A program made the translations under genes and the position numbers. Under the pieces are notes generated by a model, which was not told the DNA's origin, ran no database searches, and saw nothing but the letters and a program-made list of their open reading frames with translations. Of a stretch of DNA of 64,000 nt, positions 24,113-33,428 are shown one piece after another. This stretch comes from Adlercreutzia sp910585575 (GTDB lineage Bacteria; Actinomycetota; Coriobacteriia; Coriobacteriales; Eggerthellaceae): the NCBI RefSeq assembly GCF_951801035.1, contig NZ_CATOKT010000005.1, one strand, 5' to 3'. The first letter of the stretch is position 1; every line of letters starts with the position of its first letter.

Positions 24113-25594
24113 CTACTCGGGGAAGAACACCTTCAGGTCTGCTGCGGGCTTCTGGCGGCCCACCAAGGTGCCGACCACCATCAGCACGCCGGCCACCGTG
24201 ATGCCGATGACAATCTGGTGCAGATCCATCACCTTGAAGCCTCCGGCCATGCAGGCACAGTAGGCTAGCACACCGCCCACCATCGAGCACAGCGCCCCCG
24301 TGGCGTTGGCCTTCTTCCAGAACAATCCGCACACCAGCACGAAGAAGAACGCTGTTTCCAGGCCGCCGAAGGCGAACATGTTGATCTTCCAGATAACGTC
24401 GGGCGGCACAATGGACAGCACGAAAACCAGCACACCAATGCCCAGCGTAATAGCCTGGCTAGACACCGCGATAGAGCGCTCAGCTGGGACGGTACCGCGC
24501 TCATCGCACCAGTGCAGGTACACGTCTTTGATAATGGCCGAGGACGAGGAGATGAGCAGCGAAGACACCGTGGAAATAGAAGCCGCCACGGGACCGATGA
24601 TAGCGATGCCGCCCAGCACTGGCGGAAGTGACTCCACGATCACCGACGGGATGATGTTGTCAACACTGCCGCCATAGGCCGCCAAGTCTTCCGTCAGCAC
24701 ACCAGCAGAAAGCACGCCCAGCGATGTCACGCCAATCATCATGGCACCGATAATCACGGTGCCCCAGATCATGGCCGAATGCAGCGACTTCACGTCCTTG
24801 TAGCCCATGGTGCGCACCACCGACTGCGGCAGCACGAAGGTGAACACACCCACCAGCAGCCACTGGGTGAAGTACAGCGAAGGAGGCATCGTGCCGTCGC
24901 TAAAGGGCTCCAACATAGCGGGACTCGTGGCCTTGATGGACTGCATGATGCTCTCGTAGCCGCCGCCGGCCGACAGGATGCCGCCCGCCAGCACCACGAT
25001 GCCCGCTAACATCATGACGCCGCACAAAGCATCGGTGACAGCAACGCCGCGGAAGCCGCCGATGGTGGTGAATAGGATAACAGCAATGCCGAACAGAGCC
25101 AGGCCCACCAAGTAGGAGTAGCTGGTCACCGCCTCGAACAGTTTGGCGCCGCCCACGAACTGCGCCACCATGGTAGCGGCGAAGAACAGCACGATGACCA
25201 CGGCCGCGCAGTTGGCCAGAGCATTCGAGCCATAGCGAGCGCGCACCACGTCCACCACGGTCACCGCATTCAGCTTGCGGGACACCAGCGCCATCTTCTT
25301 GCCAAAGATGCCATAGAGCAGCACCAGGGCCGTTACCTGCACCACGGCCATATACACCCAGCCGAAGCCAGTCTGCCAGGCCTGGCCAGGGCCGCCCACG
25401 AAGGAGCTCACCGATCCATAGGTGGCAATAGTGGTCATGGCCAGCACAAAGCCTCCCAGGGCACGGTTGCCAATGAAGTATTCGTTCACAAAGCCGCCAC
25501 CCGCTGCCATAGTACGGCGTCGCACCACAATGCTGACGACAAGCGCCACCAGAAGAAACAGAATAAGGGGAATGAGAGCTGCGAAATTAGGCAT
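24113..25594 (-). CDS. panF: Sodium/pantothenate-type symporter (SSS family)
   Basis: 493 aa, about 13 helices. Start at ATG 25594 (MPNFAALIP). Conserved SSS features: FVGGPGQAWQTGFGWVYMA near residue 80, RYGSNALANCAAVVIVLF near 130 and GGFRGVAVTDALCGVMMLAG near 210. The partner upstream is a YhdT-like small membrane protein overlapping by 8 nt, the yhdT-panF arrangement that supports pantothenate rather than sugar or proline as substrate. Import of vitamin B5 precursor for CoA would be the role. Solute identity is inferred from the family and context. Confidence 0.85.
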   Translation of the reverse strand: MPNFAALIPLILFLLVALVVSIVVRRRTMAAGGGFVNEYFIGNRALGGFVLAMTTIATYGSVSSFVGGPGQAWQTGFGWVYMAVVQVTALVLLYGIFGKKMALVSRKLNAVTVVDVVRARYGSNALANCAAVVIVLFFAATMVAQFVGGAKLFEAVTSYSYLVGLALFGIAVILFTTIGGFRGVAVTDALCGVMMLAGIVVLAGGILSAGGGYESIMQSIKATSPAMLEPFSDGTMPPSLYFTQWLLVGVFTFVLPQSVVRTMGYKDVKSLHSAMIWGTVIIGAMMIGVTSLGVLSAGVLTEDLAAYGGSVDNIIPSVIVESLPPVLGGIAIIGPVAASISTVSSLLISSSSAIIKDVYLHWCDERGTVPAERSIAVSSQAITLGIGVLVFVLSIVPPDVIWKINMFAFGGLETAFFFVLVCGLFWKKANATGALCSMVGGVLAYCACMAGGFKVMDLHQIVIGITVAGVLMVVGTLVGRQKPAADLKVFFPE

Positions 25595-25862
25595 CGTTCT
25601 CCCCCTCGTCCTCAAGGCTGAAGTCGGCGAACACGCACTTGGCAAGAATGACCGCGGCCGCAATGGCCGCCACCCAGGTGCCCACCGTGCCGCCGATGAT
25701 CCACAGCGGCGTCGAGAACACTTCAATGCCGCACCCAGCCAAACCGATGCCACCCACGTACCACACCACAATAATGGCAACGAGGGCCACAACGGTGGCC
25801 AGGGCCTCTCGGTTAGCTTGGCGCATTTTCTGCGCGTAGGTCGTAAAGGACTTCCTCGTCAT
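25587..25862 (-). CDS. yhdT: YhdT-family small membrane protein
   Basis: 91 aa (DUF997). Start at ATG 25862 (MTRKSF) after AAAGGGG; an upstream ATG at 25886 lacks a site. Two helices (residues 23-45 and 55-75) with a charged, acidic C-terminus (FSLEDEGENDA). It overlaps panF by 8 nt, so both are translated together; YhdT is thought to be an accessory subunit of the PanF transporter, but its job is unproven. Confidence 0.82.
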   Translation of the reverse strand: MTRKSFTTYAQKMRQANREALATVVALVAIIVVWYVGGIGLAGCGIEVFSTPLWIIGGTVGTWVAAIAAAVILAKCVFADFSLEDEGENDA

Positions 25863-25879
25863 TCCTGCCCCTTTCTTGA

Positions 25880-26060
25880 AAGTCACCGCCTGTCGGAGCC
25901 ATCGGGTATACCGATTCGCTCAAACAGTCCTCGCTTTGGGGAACAGCCCACTGGACTGTTCTCGTCGCGTGTCGGCGCTGCGAGCGTAGCGAGCAAGTAC
26001 CCTTGGGGTAAACTGCGCTCGGTCGGCACACCCGACGTCTCCTCTTGGCCCATCTCTTGT
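25880..26060 (-). promoter_or_regulatory. Hairpin-rich 5' region of yhdT-panF
   Basis: Several short inverted repeats lie upstream: GTCGG/CCGAC (26022-26036), GTACCC/GGGTA (25997-26011), and two mutually exclusive pairings, GAACAG/CTGTTC against AACAGTCC/GGACTGTT (25923-25960). The rest of the 25863-26123 gap shows no gene. A structured leader is possible, but no known riboswitch class is recognised. Confidence 0.3.
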
Positions 26061-26123
26061 AGAACCCAGATCGCGTGCCAAACCTCTACGCTCAACCGCT
26101 GCTGAAAACGGCGATGCAAAGTA

Positions 26124-26157
26124 AAAGAACCGAGGGTAAGTTTACCCTCGGTTCTTT
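26124..26157 (-). terminator. Terminator of thrS
   Basis: Perfect 16 bp stem AAAGAACCGAGGGTAA / TTACCCTCGGTTCTTT; on the minus strand followed by TACTTTGC after a T-rich arm. Confidence 0.9.
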
Positions 26158-26196
26158 AGTGACAATGGTGAAATGTGGAGGAAATCTGATGAGAGG

Positions 26197-28116
26197 TTAG
26201 ATGGCGGCGTCCCTGATCACGTTGAGGAACTTCTCGCGATCCCACTGGCCGAGATCGCCCTCGGAGCGCTCGCGCACCGACACCAGGCGCTCTTCCACTT
26301 CCTTGTCGCCCAGTACCACCATGTAGGGAATCTTTTGGGCCTGGGCCTTGGCGATCTTCACCTTCATAGGCTCGTTGGCGTCCATGATGTCCACGCGGCC
26401 GCCGGCAGCCTTGATCTCGCCGGCGAACTCGGCCGCAGCCTCCTTGTGGCGATCGGCGATGGGGATGACGGCCACCTGCACCGGAGCCAGCCACAAGGGC
26501 AGCGCGCCCGCGTAGTGCTCGATGAGGATGCCGAGGAAGCGCTCGATGGAGCCGAAGATGGCGCGGTGGAGCATCCAGGGCGTCTCTTCCGTGTTGTCCT
26601 CGGTGCGGTAGGTGAGGCCGAAGCGCATGGGCATGTTGAAGTCGATCTGCACCGTGGAGCACTGCCAGGTGCGGCCGATGGCGTCCTTCACCTTGATGTC
26701 GATCTTCGGGCCGTAGAAGGCGCCGTCGCCCTCATTGATCTCGTAGGCAAGACCGCGACGGGCGCAGGCTTCTTTCAGCGACTCGGTGGCATGCTCCCAC
26801 ATGTCATCGGTGCCGATGGACTTGTCGGGGCGCGTGGAGATTTCCGCCTCATAGGTAAAGCCGAAAGTGTCCATGATGTGGTCCACCAGCTCGAGGATGG
26901 CCACCACCTCGTCGACCACCTGGTCCTTCGTGCAGAAGATGTGCGCGTCGTCCTGGGTGAAGCCGCGGGCGCGCAGCAGGCCGTGCACCACGCCGGACAT
27001 CTCGTGGCGGTACACCGTGCCGAACTCGAAGTAGCGCAGCGGCAGATCGCGGTAGGAGTGCAACTCGTTCTTGTAGATGATGACGTGGCCCGGGCAGTTC
27101 ATGGGCTTCACGCCGTACTCGGAGTAGCGCGGCTCCTCGTCAGTGCCCTCGTTGATCTGGAAGAAGTACATGTTCTCGTGGTAGAAGCCGTAGTGGCCCG
27201 AGGTCTTCCACACATCGGCGTTGTAGATGTGCGGCGTGATGACCTCTTCGTAGCCGCGCTCGTACAGATCGCGGCGCAGCCACTCCTGCAGCGTGCGGAT
27301 GACGCGCGTGCCCTTGGGAAGGTACAGCGGCAGACCCACGCCGGCCATGGGCTCCATCATGTAAATGCCCAGCTCGCGACCGAGCTTGCGATGGTCGCGC
27401 TTCTCGGCTTCCTCCAGGTTGTGCAGGTACTCCTCCAGCTCCTTCTTGTTGAAGAAAGCGGTGCCGTAGATGCGCGTGAGCATCTCGTTGTCGGAGTCGC
27501 CCTTCCAATAGGCGCCAGCCGTCTTCATGAGCTTGAAGGGGCCGATCTTGCCGGCGGAGGGCATGTGCGGGCCGCTGCACAGGTCCACGAAGTTGCCGTG
27601 GCGGCGGATGATGATTTCCGCATCGGCCGGCAAATCGTCGATGTGCTCCAGCTTCAGGCGCTGGTCGGCGAAGATTTCCTTGGCCTCGTCGCGGCTAACT
27701 ACCTCGCGCACGAAGGGCTGATCGAGTTTGATAATCTCGGCCATCTTCTCCTCGATGGCGGCGAAGTCGTCCGGCGAGATGGACGCGCCCTCGGGCAGGG
27801 CGAAATCGTAGAAGAAGCCGTCCTCGGTCTGCGGACCGAAGCCGATCTGAGCGCCCGGGTACAGTTCCTGCACGGCCTCGGCCATGACATGGGCGGCCGA
27901 GTGGCGCATGATACCCAGAGCTTCGGGGCTTTTCGCGGTGATGATCTCCACGGTGGCGCCGTCGGTGACGGGGGTGTCCAGGTCGGCGAAGGCGCCGTCG
28001 ATCTTCCCGCCGAGGGCCGCACGGGCCAGGCCAGATCCGATGGAGGCGGCCACGTCAGCGACGGTGGCGCCTTCCTGCAGCTCTTTCGTGGAGCCGTCGG
28101 GCAATACGATGTTCAT
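26197..28116 (-). CDS. thrS: Threonyl-tRNA synthetase
   Basis: Charges tRNA-Thr. 639 aa. Start at ATG 28116 (MNIVLPDG) after GGAAAGGAG; an in-frame upstream extension is not conserved. Domains: TGS (1-62), editing/SAD domain with HSAAHVMAEAV near residue 70, class II catalytic core with zinc-binding MNCPGH near 330 and HGLLRARGFTQDDAHIF near 375, and the C-terminal anticodon domain (from about 535, VQVAVIPIADRH). Preceded by a T-box-like leader. All key motifs intact. Confidence 0.97.
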   Translation of the reverse strand: MNIVLPDGSTKELQEGATVADVAASIGSGLARAALGGKIDGAFADLDTPVTDGATVEIITAKSPEALGIMRHSAAHVMAEAVQELYPGAQIGFGPQTEDGFFYDFALPEGASISPDDFAAIEEKMAEIIKLDQPFVREVVSRDEAKEIFADQRLKLEHIDDLPADAEIIIRRHGNFVDLCSGPHMPSAGKIGPFKLMKTAGAYWKGDSDNEMLTRIYGTAFFNKKELEEYLHNLEEAEKRDHRKLGRELGIYMMEPMAGVGLPLYLPKGTRVIRTLQEWLRRDLYERGYEEVITPHIYNADVWKTSGHYGFYHENMYFFQINEGTDEEPRYSEYGVKPMNCPGHVIIYKNELHSYRDLPLRYFEFGTVYRHEMSGVVHGLLRARGFTQDDAHIFCTKDQVVDEVVAILELVDHIMDTFGFTYEAEISTRPDKSIGTDDMWEHATESLKEACARRGLAYEINEGDGAFYGPKIDIKVKDAIGRTWQCSTVQIDFNMPMRFGLTYRTEDNTEETPWMLHRAIFGSIERFLGILIEHYAGALPLWLAPVQVAVIPIADRHKEAAAEFAGEIKAAGGRVDIMDANEPMKVKIAKAQAQKIPYMVVLGDKEVEERLVSVRERSEGDLGQWDREKFLNVIRDAAI

Positions 28117-28131
28117 AGATCTCCTTTCCTG

Positions 28132-28225
28132 CGCCGGGTGCACACAGAGCACCTGCGCGGTTCCCACCCGGGCGTTGAGTACCCGAGCGTCCTTATACGC
28201 GCCCCCATCGAATAGGGCGTTCTGT
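28132..28225 (-). promoter_or_regulatory. thrS leader with T-box-like antiterminator
   Basis: Minus strand: a hairpin at 28220-28197 (ACGCCC...GGGCGCGT) is followed at 28174-28132 by CGGGTGGGAACCGCG, close to the T-box consensus GGGTGGNACCGCG but with one extra base. CGGG and CCCG arms can close it with a GCGCA/TGTGC inner stem. A -10-like TAATAG lies at 28231-28226. No terminator follows, so control would be at translation. No Thr codon is obvious in the hairpin loop. Confidence 0.45.
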
Positions 28226-28298
28226 CTATTAAACCAGAGTTTCAGCCCTCGCAGGGTAGCAATGCGGAAACAAGGAGAAAATAGCGCGCTACAAGCAA

Positions 28299-28324
28299 AG
28301 GAGGGAGCCCGCAGGTTCCCTCCT
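28299..28324 (-). terminator. Terminator of valS
   Basis: Stem AGGAGGGA / TCCCTCCT with 10 nt loop; minus-strand tail TTGCTTGT. Confidence 0.55.
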
Positions 28325-28393
28325 CATGTAACAACTTGAGGCCTCGCGCGCCCTTAAGAGTGCGTCGACACCTCATTGGGTTCAAGCAGTCCC

Positions 28394-31069
28394 CTACCCC
28401 AGCTCGGCGATCTGAGCTTCCAGACGCTGCAGCTTATCGGTAAGATCGGCCAGCTTCGCCTTGTCCTTCTCGACAATTTCGGGCGCGGCCTTTGCGAGGA
28501 AGCCCGGGTTGGAGAGCTTCTTCTCGAACTTGGCAGCGTCCTTGGCCAGGCCGTCGCGCTCCTTCACCAAGCGGGCGCGCTCGGCCTCGAAGTCAACGTG
28601 CCCGGCCAACACCACGTACACCTCGAGCCCCGTGCCCAGCACCACGGCGGACTCGGCCGGCTTGGAGGTTTCCACGGCCACGTCGAACTCCTCGACGTTG
28701 GCCAGCTGGCCAATGAGATGTGCCTGAGCCAGCAGCAGGGCTGCGTCGTTTTCAGCGTCCACCTTCACGGCCACGGGCAGCGCCACCTTGGGCGAAATGC
28801 CGTAGCGGGAGCGGGTGGAGCGGATGGCGCCCACCACCTCGCACACCATGGCGATGGCGCGCTCGGCGTCCTCGTCCACGTAGGCTGCCAGAGCGTTCGC
28901 ATCGGGCCAGGACGCCACGATGATCATGGGCGCGTCGCCTTCGCCCTTGGGCAGCTCGCCGTACACTTCCTCAGTGATGAACGGCATGATGGGGTGCAGC
29001 AGGCGCAGGATCTGCCCCAACACGAACACCAGGTTGCGCTGGCAGGCCAAGCGATCGGCGGGGTCGGCGTCGGCCGCCAGACGGGCCTTCGAGAACTCGA
29101 TGTACCAGTCGCAGAACTCGTTCCACACGAAGCCATAGAGCTCGCGGGTGATGTCGCCGAACTCGAAGTTGTCGTAGCCGGCGTCCACGGCCGCCACAAT
29201 CTTCGCCAGACGGCTGAAGATCCAGCGATCGGCCGGGGTGGTGGGCTCGGGCTCGCCGGACTCGAAGCCCTCGAGGTTCATGAGCACGAAGCGGCTGGCG
29301 TTCTTCACCTTATTGGCGAAGTTGCGCGAGCTTTCCAGCTTGGCCTCGTTGAACTTCATGTCCTGGGCACCGGTCACCTGCATGAGCAGGCCGTAGCGCA
29401 TGCCGTCGGCGCCGTAGTCCTCCATCAAACGCAGCGGATCGACGCCGTTGCCGCGGCTCTTCGACATGGGCTTGCCGTCGGCGGCCATCACCGTCGGGTG
29501 AATGATGACGTCCTCGAAGGGGATCTTCTCGTCGCAGCAGTACATGGACGACATGACCATGCGGGCCACCCACAGGCCCATGATGTCGCGAGCCGTGGAG
29601 AGCACCTGGGTGGGATAAGCGGTGCGCATTTGCGGTGCGTCCATGCCCTCCTCGGTCCAGCCCATGGTGGCAAAGGGCCACAGCTGGCTGGAGAACCAGG
29701 TGTCAAGCACGTCGTCGTCCTGGCGCACCGGGGCGCCGCACACGGGGCATACTTCGATCTCGTCCACCGAGGCATCTTCCCAGCCGCAGGTGTCGCAGTA
29801 GAACATGGGGATGCGATGGCCCCACCACAACTGACGGGAGATGCACCAGTCCTTCAGGTTGGCCAGCCAGTCCAGATACACCTGCTTCCAGCGAGCCGGG
29901 TGGAACTGAATGGAGCCGTCCTCCACCACGCGGGCCGCGGGCTCCTTCAAGCCGTCCACGGCCACGAACCACTGCTCGGACTCCCAGGGCTCGAGCTTGG
30001 TGTGGCAGCGATAGCAGGTCATGACGGAGTGGTCATGATCCTCCACGTGGTCCAAAAGTCCCAGCTCGTCGAAGGCGGCCACGACGGCCTCGCGGGCCTC
30101 GTCGCGGTCCATACCGGAGAACTTCCCGTAGCCTTCCACCACATGGGCCGTCTCGTCGAAGATATTGATGCGCTCAAGGCCGGCGCGCTCGCCCATGGCC
30201 CAGTCGTTGGGGTCATGGGACGGCGTTACCTTCACGCAGCCGGTGCCGAACTCGGTGTCCACGTGCCAGTCGGCGAAGATGGGAATCTCGCGATCCACCA
30301 GGGGCAGCTTCACCGTCTTGCCCACCAAGTGGCCGAAGCGCTCGTCCTTGGGGTTCACCGCCACGCCGGTGTCGCCCAGCATGGTCTCGGGACGGGTAGT
30401 GGCCACTACCAAGTACTCCAGGCCGTCCACGGGCTCGGTCAGCGGGTAGCGCAGGTACCACAGGTGCCCGGCCTCGTCCACGTATTCCGCCTCGTCGTCG
30501 GCAATGGCCGTGGTGCAGCTGGGGCACCAGTTCACGATGCGCTTGCCCCGATAGATGAGGTCGTTCTGGTACCAGTCCACGAAGAGCTTGCGCACCGCGC
30601 GCACGTAGGCCGGCTCCAAGGTGAAGTGCTCATCGGAGTAATCGCAGGAGCAGCCCATGCCCTTGATCTGGTTCACAATGGTGGTGCCGTACTCGCGGTA
30701 CCATTTGTAGCACTCCTCGATGAAGGCCTCGCGCCCAATTTCCAGGCGGGAAATGCCCTGCTCGGCCAAGCGCTTGTCCACCTTGGTTTGGGTGGAGATG
30801 CCGGCGTGGTCGGTGCCGATGATCCAGCGGGTTTGGAAGCCGCGCATACGGGCGCGGCGAATGCAAGCGTCCTGGATGGTGTCGTTCAAAGCGTGGCCCA
30901 TGTGCAACACGCCCGTGATATTCGGCGGCGGAATGACGATGGTATAGGACTCATTGGCGTGCTCGCCGAAGCCCGGCGTGCGCTGGAAATAGCCCGCGTC
31001 CTTCCATGCCTCGAAAATGGGGCGTTCCATGGCAGCGTAATCAGTGGCTTTCTTCTTGTCCTCCGACAT
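28394..31069 (-). CDS. valS: Valyl-tRNA synthetase
   Basis: Charges tRNA-Val. 891 aa, class I. Seen: the HIGH motif as HMGHALNDTIQD near residue 57, connective-peptide editing domain (residues about 160-400) with ATTRPETMLGDTGVAVNP, zinc-knuckle-like Cys pairs (CDTCG...CPVCGAP), the KMSKS motif as KPMSKSRGNGVDP near residue 535, and the C-terminal coiled-coil arm (residues 825-891). Starts at ATG 31069. It stands as its own unit between clpX and thrS, each flanked by a terminator. Confidence 0.97.
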   Translation of the reverse strand: MSEDKKKATDYAAMERPIFEAWKDAGYFQRTPGFGEHANESYTIVIPPPNITGVLHMGHALNDTIQDACIRRARMRGFQTRWIIGTDHAGISTQTKVDKRLAEQGISRLEIGREAFIEECYKWYREYGTTIVNQIKGMGCSCDYSDEHFTLEPAYVRAVRKLFVDWYQNDLIYRGKRIVNWCPSCTTAIADDEAEYVDEAGHLWYLRYPLTEPVDGLEYLVVATTRPETMLGDTGVAVNPKDERFGHLVGKTVKLPLVDREIPIFADWHVDTEFGTGCVKVTPSHDPNDWAMGERAGLERINIFDETAHVVEGYGKFSGMDRDEAREAVVAAFDELGLLDHVEDHDHSVMTCYRCHTKLEPWESEQWFVAVDGLKEPAARVVEDGSIQFHPARWKQVYLDWLANLKDWCISRQLWWGHRIPMFYCDTCGWEDASVDEIEVCPVCGAPVRQDDDVLDTWFSSQLWPFATMGWTEEGMDAPQMRTAYPTQVLSTARDIMGLWVARMVMSSMYCCDEKIPFEDVIIHPTVMAADGKPMSKSRGNGVDPLRLMEDYGADGMRYGLLMQVTGAQDMKFNEAKLESSRNFANKVKNASRFVLMNLEGFESGEPEPTTPADRWIFSRLAKIVAAVDAGYDNFEFGDITRELYGFVWNEFCDWYIEFSKARLAADADPADRLACQRNLVFVLGQILRLLHPIMPFITEEVYGELPKGEGDAPMIIVASWPDANALAAYVDEDAERAIAMVCEVVGAIRSTRSRYGISPKVALPVAVKVDAENDAALLLAQAHLIGQLANVEEFDVAVETSKPAESAVVLGTGLEVYVVLAGHVDFEAERARLVKERDGLAKDAAKFEKKLSNPGFLAKAAPEIVEKDKAKLADLTDKLQRLEAQIAELG

Positions 31070-31101
31070 ACGTCCGCAACCTCGCTTTCCCTTCGTTGAA
31101 A

Positions 31102-31137
31102 TGAAAAGGCGAACGGCACCTTTCGTCCGCTCGCCTT
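31102..31137 (-). terminator. Terminator of the clp transcript
   Basis: Minus-strand stem AAGGCGAGCGG / CCGTTCGCCTT (G-U tolerated) followed by TTCATTT. Confidence 0.75.
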
Positions 31138-31205
31138 AAGATGCATACCTGCGATTATCGCATACCTGAGCGCTCTCGATTCCTCGAAACCGATCGGCTG
31201 TCGCT

Positions 31206-32585
31206 TTAGGCGGCAATAACTTGAACCGCCTGAATTTCGGGCTTCGTCTCGCCAGTGATGTCGGTGGGACGCACCACCACTTGAGACGGGCCGTCAAATT
31301 CGGGCAGATGGTACATGACGTCCAGGAGCACGCGCTCGCAGATGGAGCGCAGACCACGGGCGCCCGTGCCGTGCTCCACGGCTTCGTGGGCAATGGCCGT
31401 AAGGGCCTCGGGCTCGAAGACGAGGCGTGCGTCCTCGAACTCGAACATGCGCGTGTACTGCTTGACCAAGGCGTTCTTCGGCTCGACCAGAATGCGCACC
31501 AAGTCTTCCTCGGACAGCTCATTCAGGCTGGTGATAACCGGGATACGGCCCACGAACTCGGGGATCATGCCGTACTTGTTCAGATCCTCGGGAAGCACCT
31601 GGGAAAGCAGCTCGGCCTCGGACTCCTTCTTCGACTGGGGCAGCTCGCTGGCGAAGCCGAGCGAGGTGGTGCCCACGCGCTGCGCCACAATGTCGGCCAG
31701 GCCCACGAAGGCGCCGCCCAAAATGAACAGGATGTTCGTGGTGTCGATGGGAATGAGCTCTTGCTGGGGGTGCTTGCGGCCACCCTGGGGCGGCACTGAG
31801 GCCTCGCAGCCCTCGACGATTTTCAGCAGGGCCTGCTGCACGCCCTCGCCGGACACATCGCGCGTGATGGACAGGTTCTCGGCCTTGCGGGCGATCTTGT
31901 CGATCTCGTCGATGTAGATAATGCCGATCTCGGCTCGGGGAATATCGAAATCCGCCGCCGTGATGAGCTTGAGCAGGATGTTCTCCACATCCTCGCCCAC
32001 GTAACCCGCCTCGGTGAGGGTGGTGGCGTCGGCGATGGCGAAGGGCACCTGCAGCGTACGGGCCAAGGTTTGGGCCAGCAGCGTCTTGCCGGAGCCCGTG
32101 GGGCCGATGAGCATGATGTTGCTCTTGGCCAGCTCCACGTCGCCCTCTTCGGCCACCGCGCCCATGGAGATGCGCTTGTAATGGTTGTACACGGCCACGG
32201 ACAGGGCCTTCTTGGCCTCTTCCTGGCCCACCACATGCTCGGACAGGCGGTTGTACAGCTCGTGGGGCGTGGGCAGCGCGCCCAGCACCTCGGCCGGGTC
32301 AGGCTCGGTTTCCTCGATGGGCAGAGGCTGCTCGGGGGCAGCATGGGCGCCCCAGCGCCCGAAAGCGCCGCGGGGGGCGTCCTCTTCCATGAGGTCCATG
32401 TCCTGGGCCATGGCAAAACCCATGTCGCGCATCATGGCATCGGCGCACACCGAGATGCACTCGTCACAGATGTAGATGCCGTTGGGGCCCGAGATCATGG
32501 CATTGACCTGCTGGGGCGTCTTGCCGCAGAAGGCACAGTGATAGTTGCCCTCGGGGGGCTCGAAATTATTGTGCTGGTGGTTCAT
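31206..32585 (-). CDS. clpX: ATP-dependent Clp protease ATP-binding subunit ClpX
   Basis: AAA+ unfoldase feeding ClpP. 459 aa. N-terminal C4 zinc-binding domain (CAFCGK...CDECIS, residues 18-45), then an acidic linker longer than usual (about 60-100), Walker A GPTGSGKT near 165, pore loop GYVGEDVEN near 195, Walker B IIYIDEIDKIARK near 225, sensor 2 GARGLRSI near 405. clpP lies 6 nt upstream on the same strand, giving the conserved tig-clpP-clpX order. Confidence 0.97.
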   Translation of the reverse strand: MNHQHNNFEPPEGNYHCAFCGKTPQQVNAMISGPNGIYICDECISVCADAMMRDMGFAMAQDMDLMEEDAPRGAFGRWGAHAAPEQPLPIEETEPDPAEVLGALPTPHELYNRLSEHVVGQEEAKKALSVAVYNHYKRISMGAVAEEGDVELAKSNIMLIGPTGSGKTLLAQTLARTLQVPFAIADATTLTEAGYVGEDVENILLKLITAADFDIPRAEIGIIYIDEIDKIARKAENLSITRDVSGEGVQQALLKIVEGCEASVPPQGGRKHPQQELIPIDTTNILFILGGAFVGLADIVAQRVGTTSLGFASELPQSKKESEAELLSQVLPEDLNKYGMIPEFVGRIPVITSLNELSEEDLVRILVEPKNALVKQYTRMFEFEDARLVFEPEALTAIAHEAVEHGTGARGLRSICERVLLDVMYHLPEFDGPSQVVVRPTDITGETKPEIQAVQVIAA

Positions 32586-32591
32586 AAGAGG

Positions 32592-33266
32592 TTATTCGCT
32601 CTTCTTCTCGCCGGGCATAGCGCCATGGTGGTAGATGATCTCGTCGACGAGGCCGTATTCCTTGGCCTCTTCGGCGGTCATGTAGTTGTCGCGCTCGGTG
32701 TCGATCTGGATCTTCTCCATGGACTGGCCCGTGTTCTCGGACAGGATCTTGTTCAGACGCTTGCGGGTCTTCAGCATGAAGTCGGCCACGATAGCAATTT
32801 CCGTCTGCTGACCCTGGGCGCCGCCGAGGGGCTGGTGGATGAGCACCATGGAATTGGGCAGCACGAAGCGCTTGCCCTTGGTGCCCGAGGACAGCAGCAC
32901 TGCGGCCATGGAGGCGCACTCGCCGATGCAGATGGTGGACACGTCGCACTTGATGAAGTTCATGGTGTCCAGAATGCCCAGACCGGCCGTGACCGAACCG
33001 CCGGGCGAATTGATGTACAGCGAGATGTCCTTATCGGGATCGGTGGCCTCGAGGTGCAACAGCTGCGCCACCACGGAGTTGGCCACATGATCGTCGATCT
33101 GCTCGCCCAAGAAGATGATGCGGTCGTTCAGCAAGCGGCTGTAGATGTCGTAGCTGCGCTCGCCGCGGGGCGACTGCTCGATAACGTAGGGGATAAGGGC
33201 GTTGCTGGGGGTTTGGACACCGCCGCCATAGGGGCGCACGATGCTCTCGATACGTTCGATGCTCAT
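32592..33266 (-). CDS. clpP: ATP-dependent Clp protease proteolytic subunit
   Basis: Serine protease core of ClpXP. 224 aa, start at ATG 33266 (MSIERIE) behind GAAGGAGAGG; upstream in-frame ATGs have no site and no homology. Catalytic triad: Ser in GECASMAAVLLSSG near residue 121, His in PNSMVLIHQPLGG near 146, Asp in the DTERDNYM segment near 195. The N-terminus is about 20 residues longer than in E. coli mature ClpP, possibly a propeptide. Operon with clpX. Confidence 0.96.
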   Translation of the reverse strand: MSIERIESIVRPYGGGVQTPSNALIPYVIEQSPRGERSYDIYSRLLNDRIIFLGEQIDDHVANSVVAQLLHLEATDPDKDISLYINSPGGSVTAGLGILDTMNFIKCDVSTICIGECASMAAVLLSSGTKGKRFVLPNSMVLIHQPLGGAQGQQTEIAIVADFMLKTRKRLNKILSENTGQSMEKIQIDTERDNYMTAEEAKEYGLVDEIIYHHGAMPGEKKSE

Positions 33267-33378
33267 TGATGCCTCTCCTTCGCAAAGAGGGCCGCAACCT
33301 GCGGCCTTTTCATAGTTCACCAGTATGATGCTATACATCCGTTCGCAACGCAAGAGCGTCCCGCAAACGAACACAGCA

Positions 33379-33404
33379 GAAGGGCGGGGTCTCCCCCGCC
33401 CTTC
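33379..33404 (-). terminator. Hairpin after tig
   Basis: Stem GAAGGGCGGGG / CCCCGCCCTTC between tig and clpP; only a weak T-rich tail on the minus strand, so read-through into clpP is possible. A second hairpin at 33286-33311 (GGCCGCA/TGCGGCC) lies just upstream of the clpP ribosome site. Confidence 0.5.
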
Positions 33405-33428
33405 GCGTCAACCAATGATGAGAACCGT

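Noticed and set aside
28376..31099. 907-codon open frame opposite valS
   Set aside because: Antisense shadow of valS with no recognisable domain or start site.
33286..33311. Hairpin GGCCGCA/TGCGGCC with T-run on the plus strand as a terminator
   Set aside because: No plus-strand gene ends here; it lies in the clpP 5' region, so a terminator role is unsupported.
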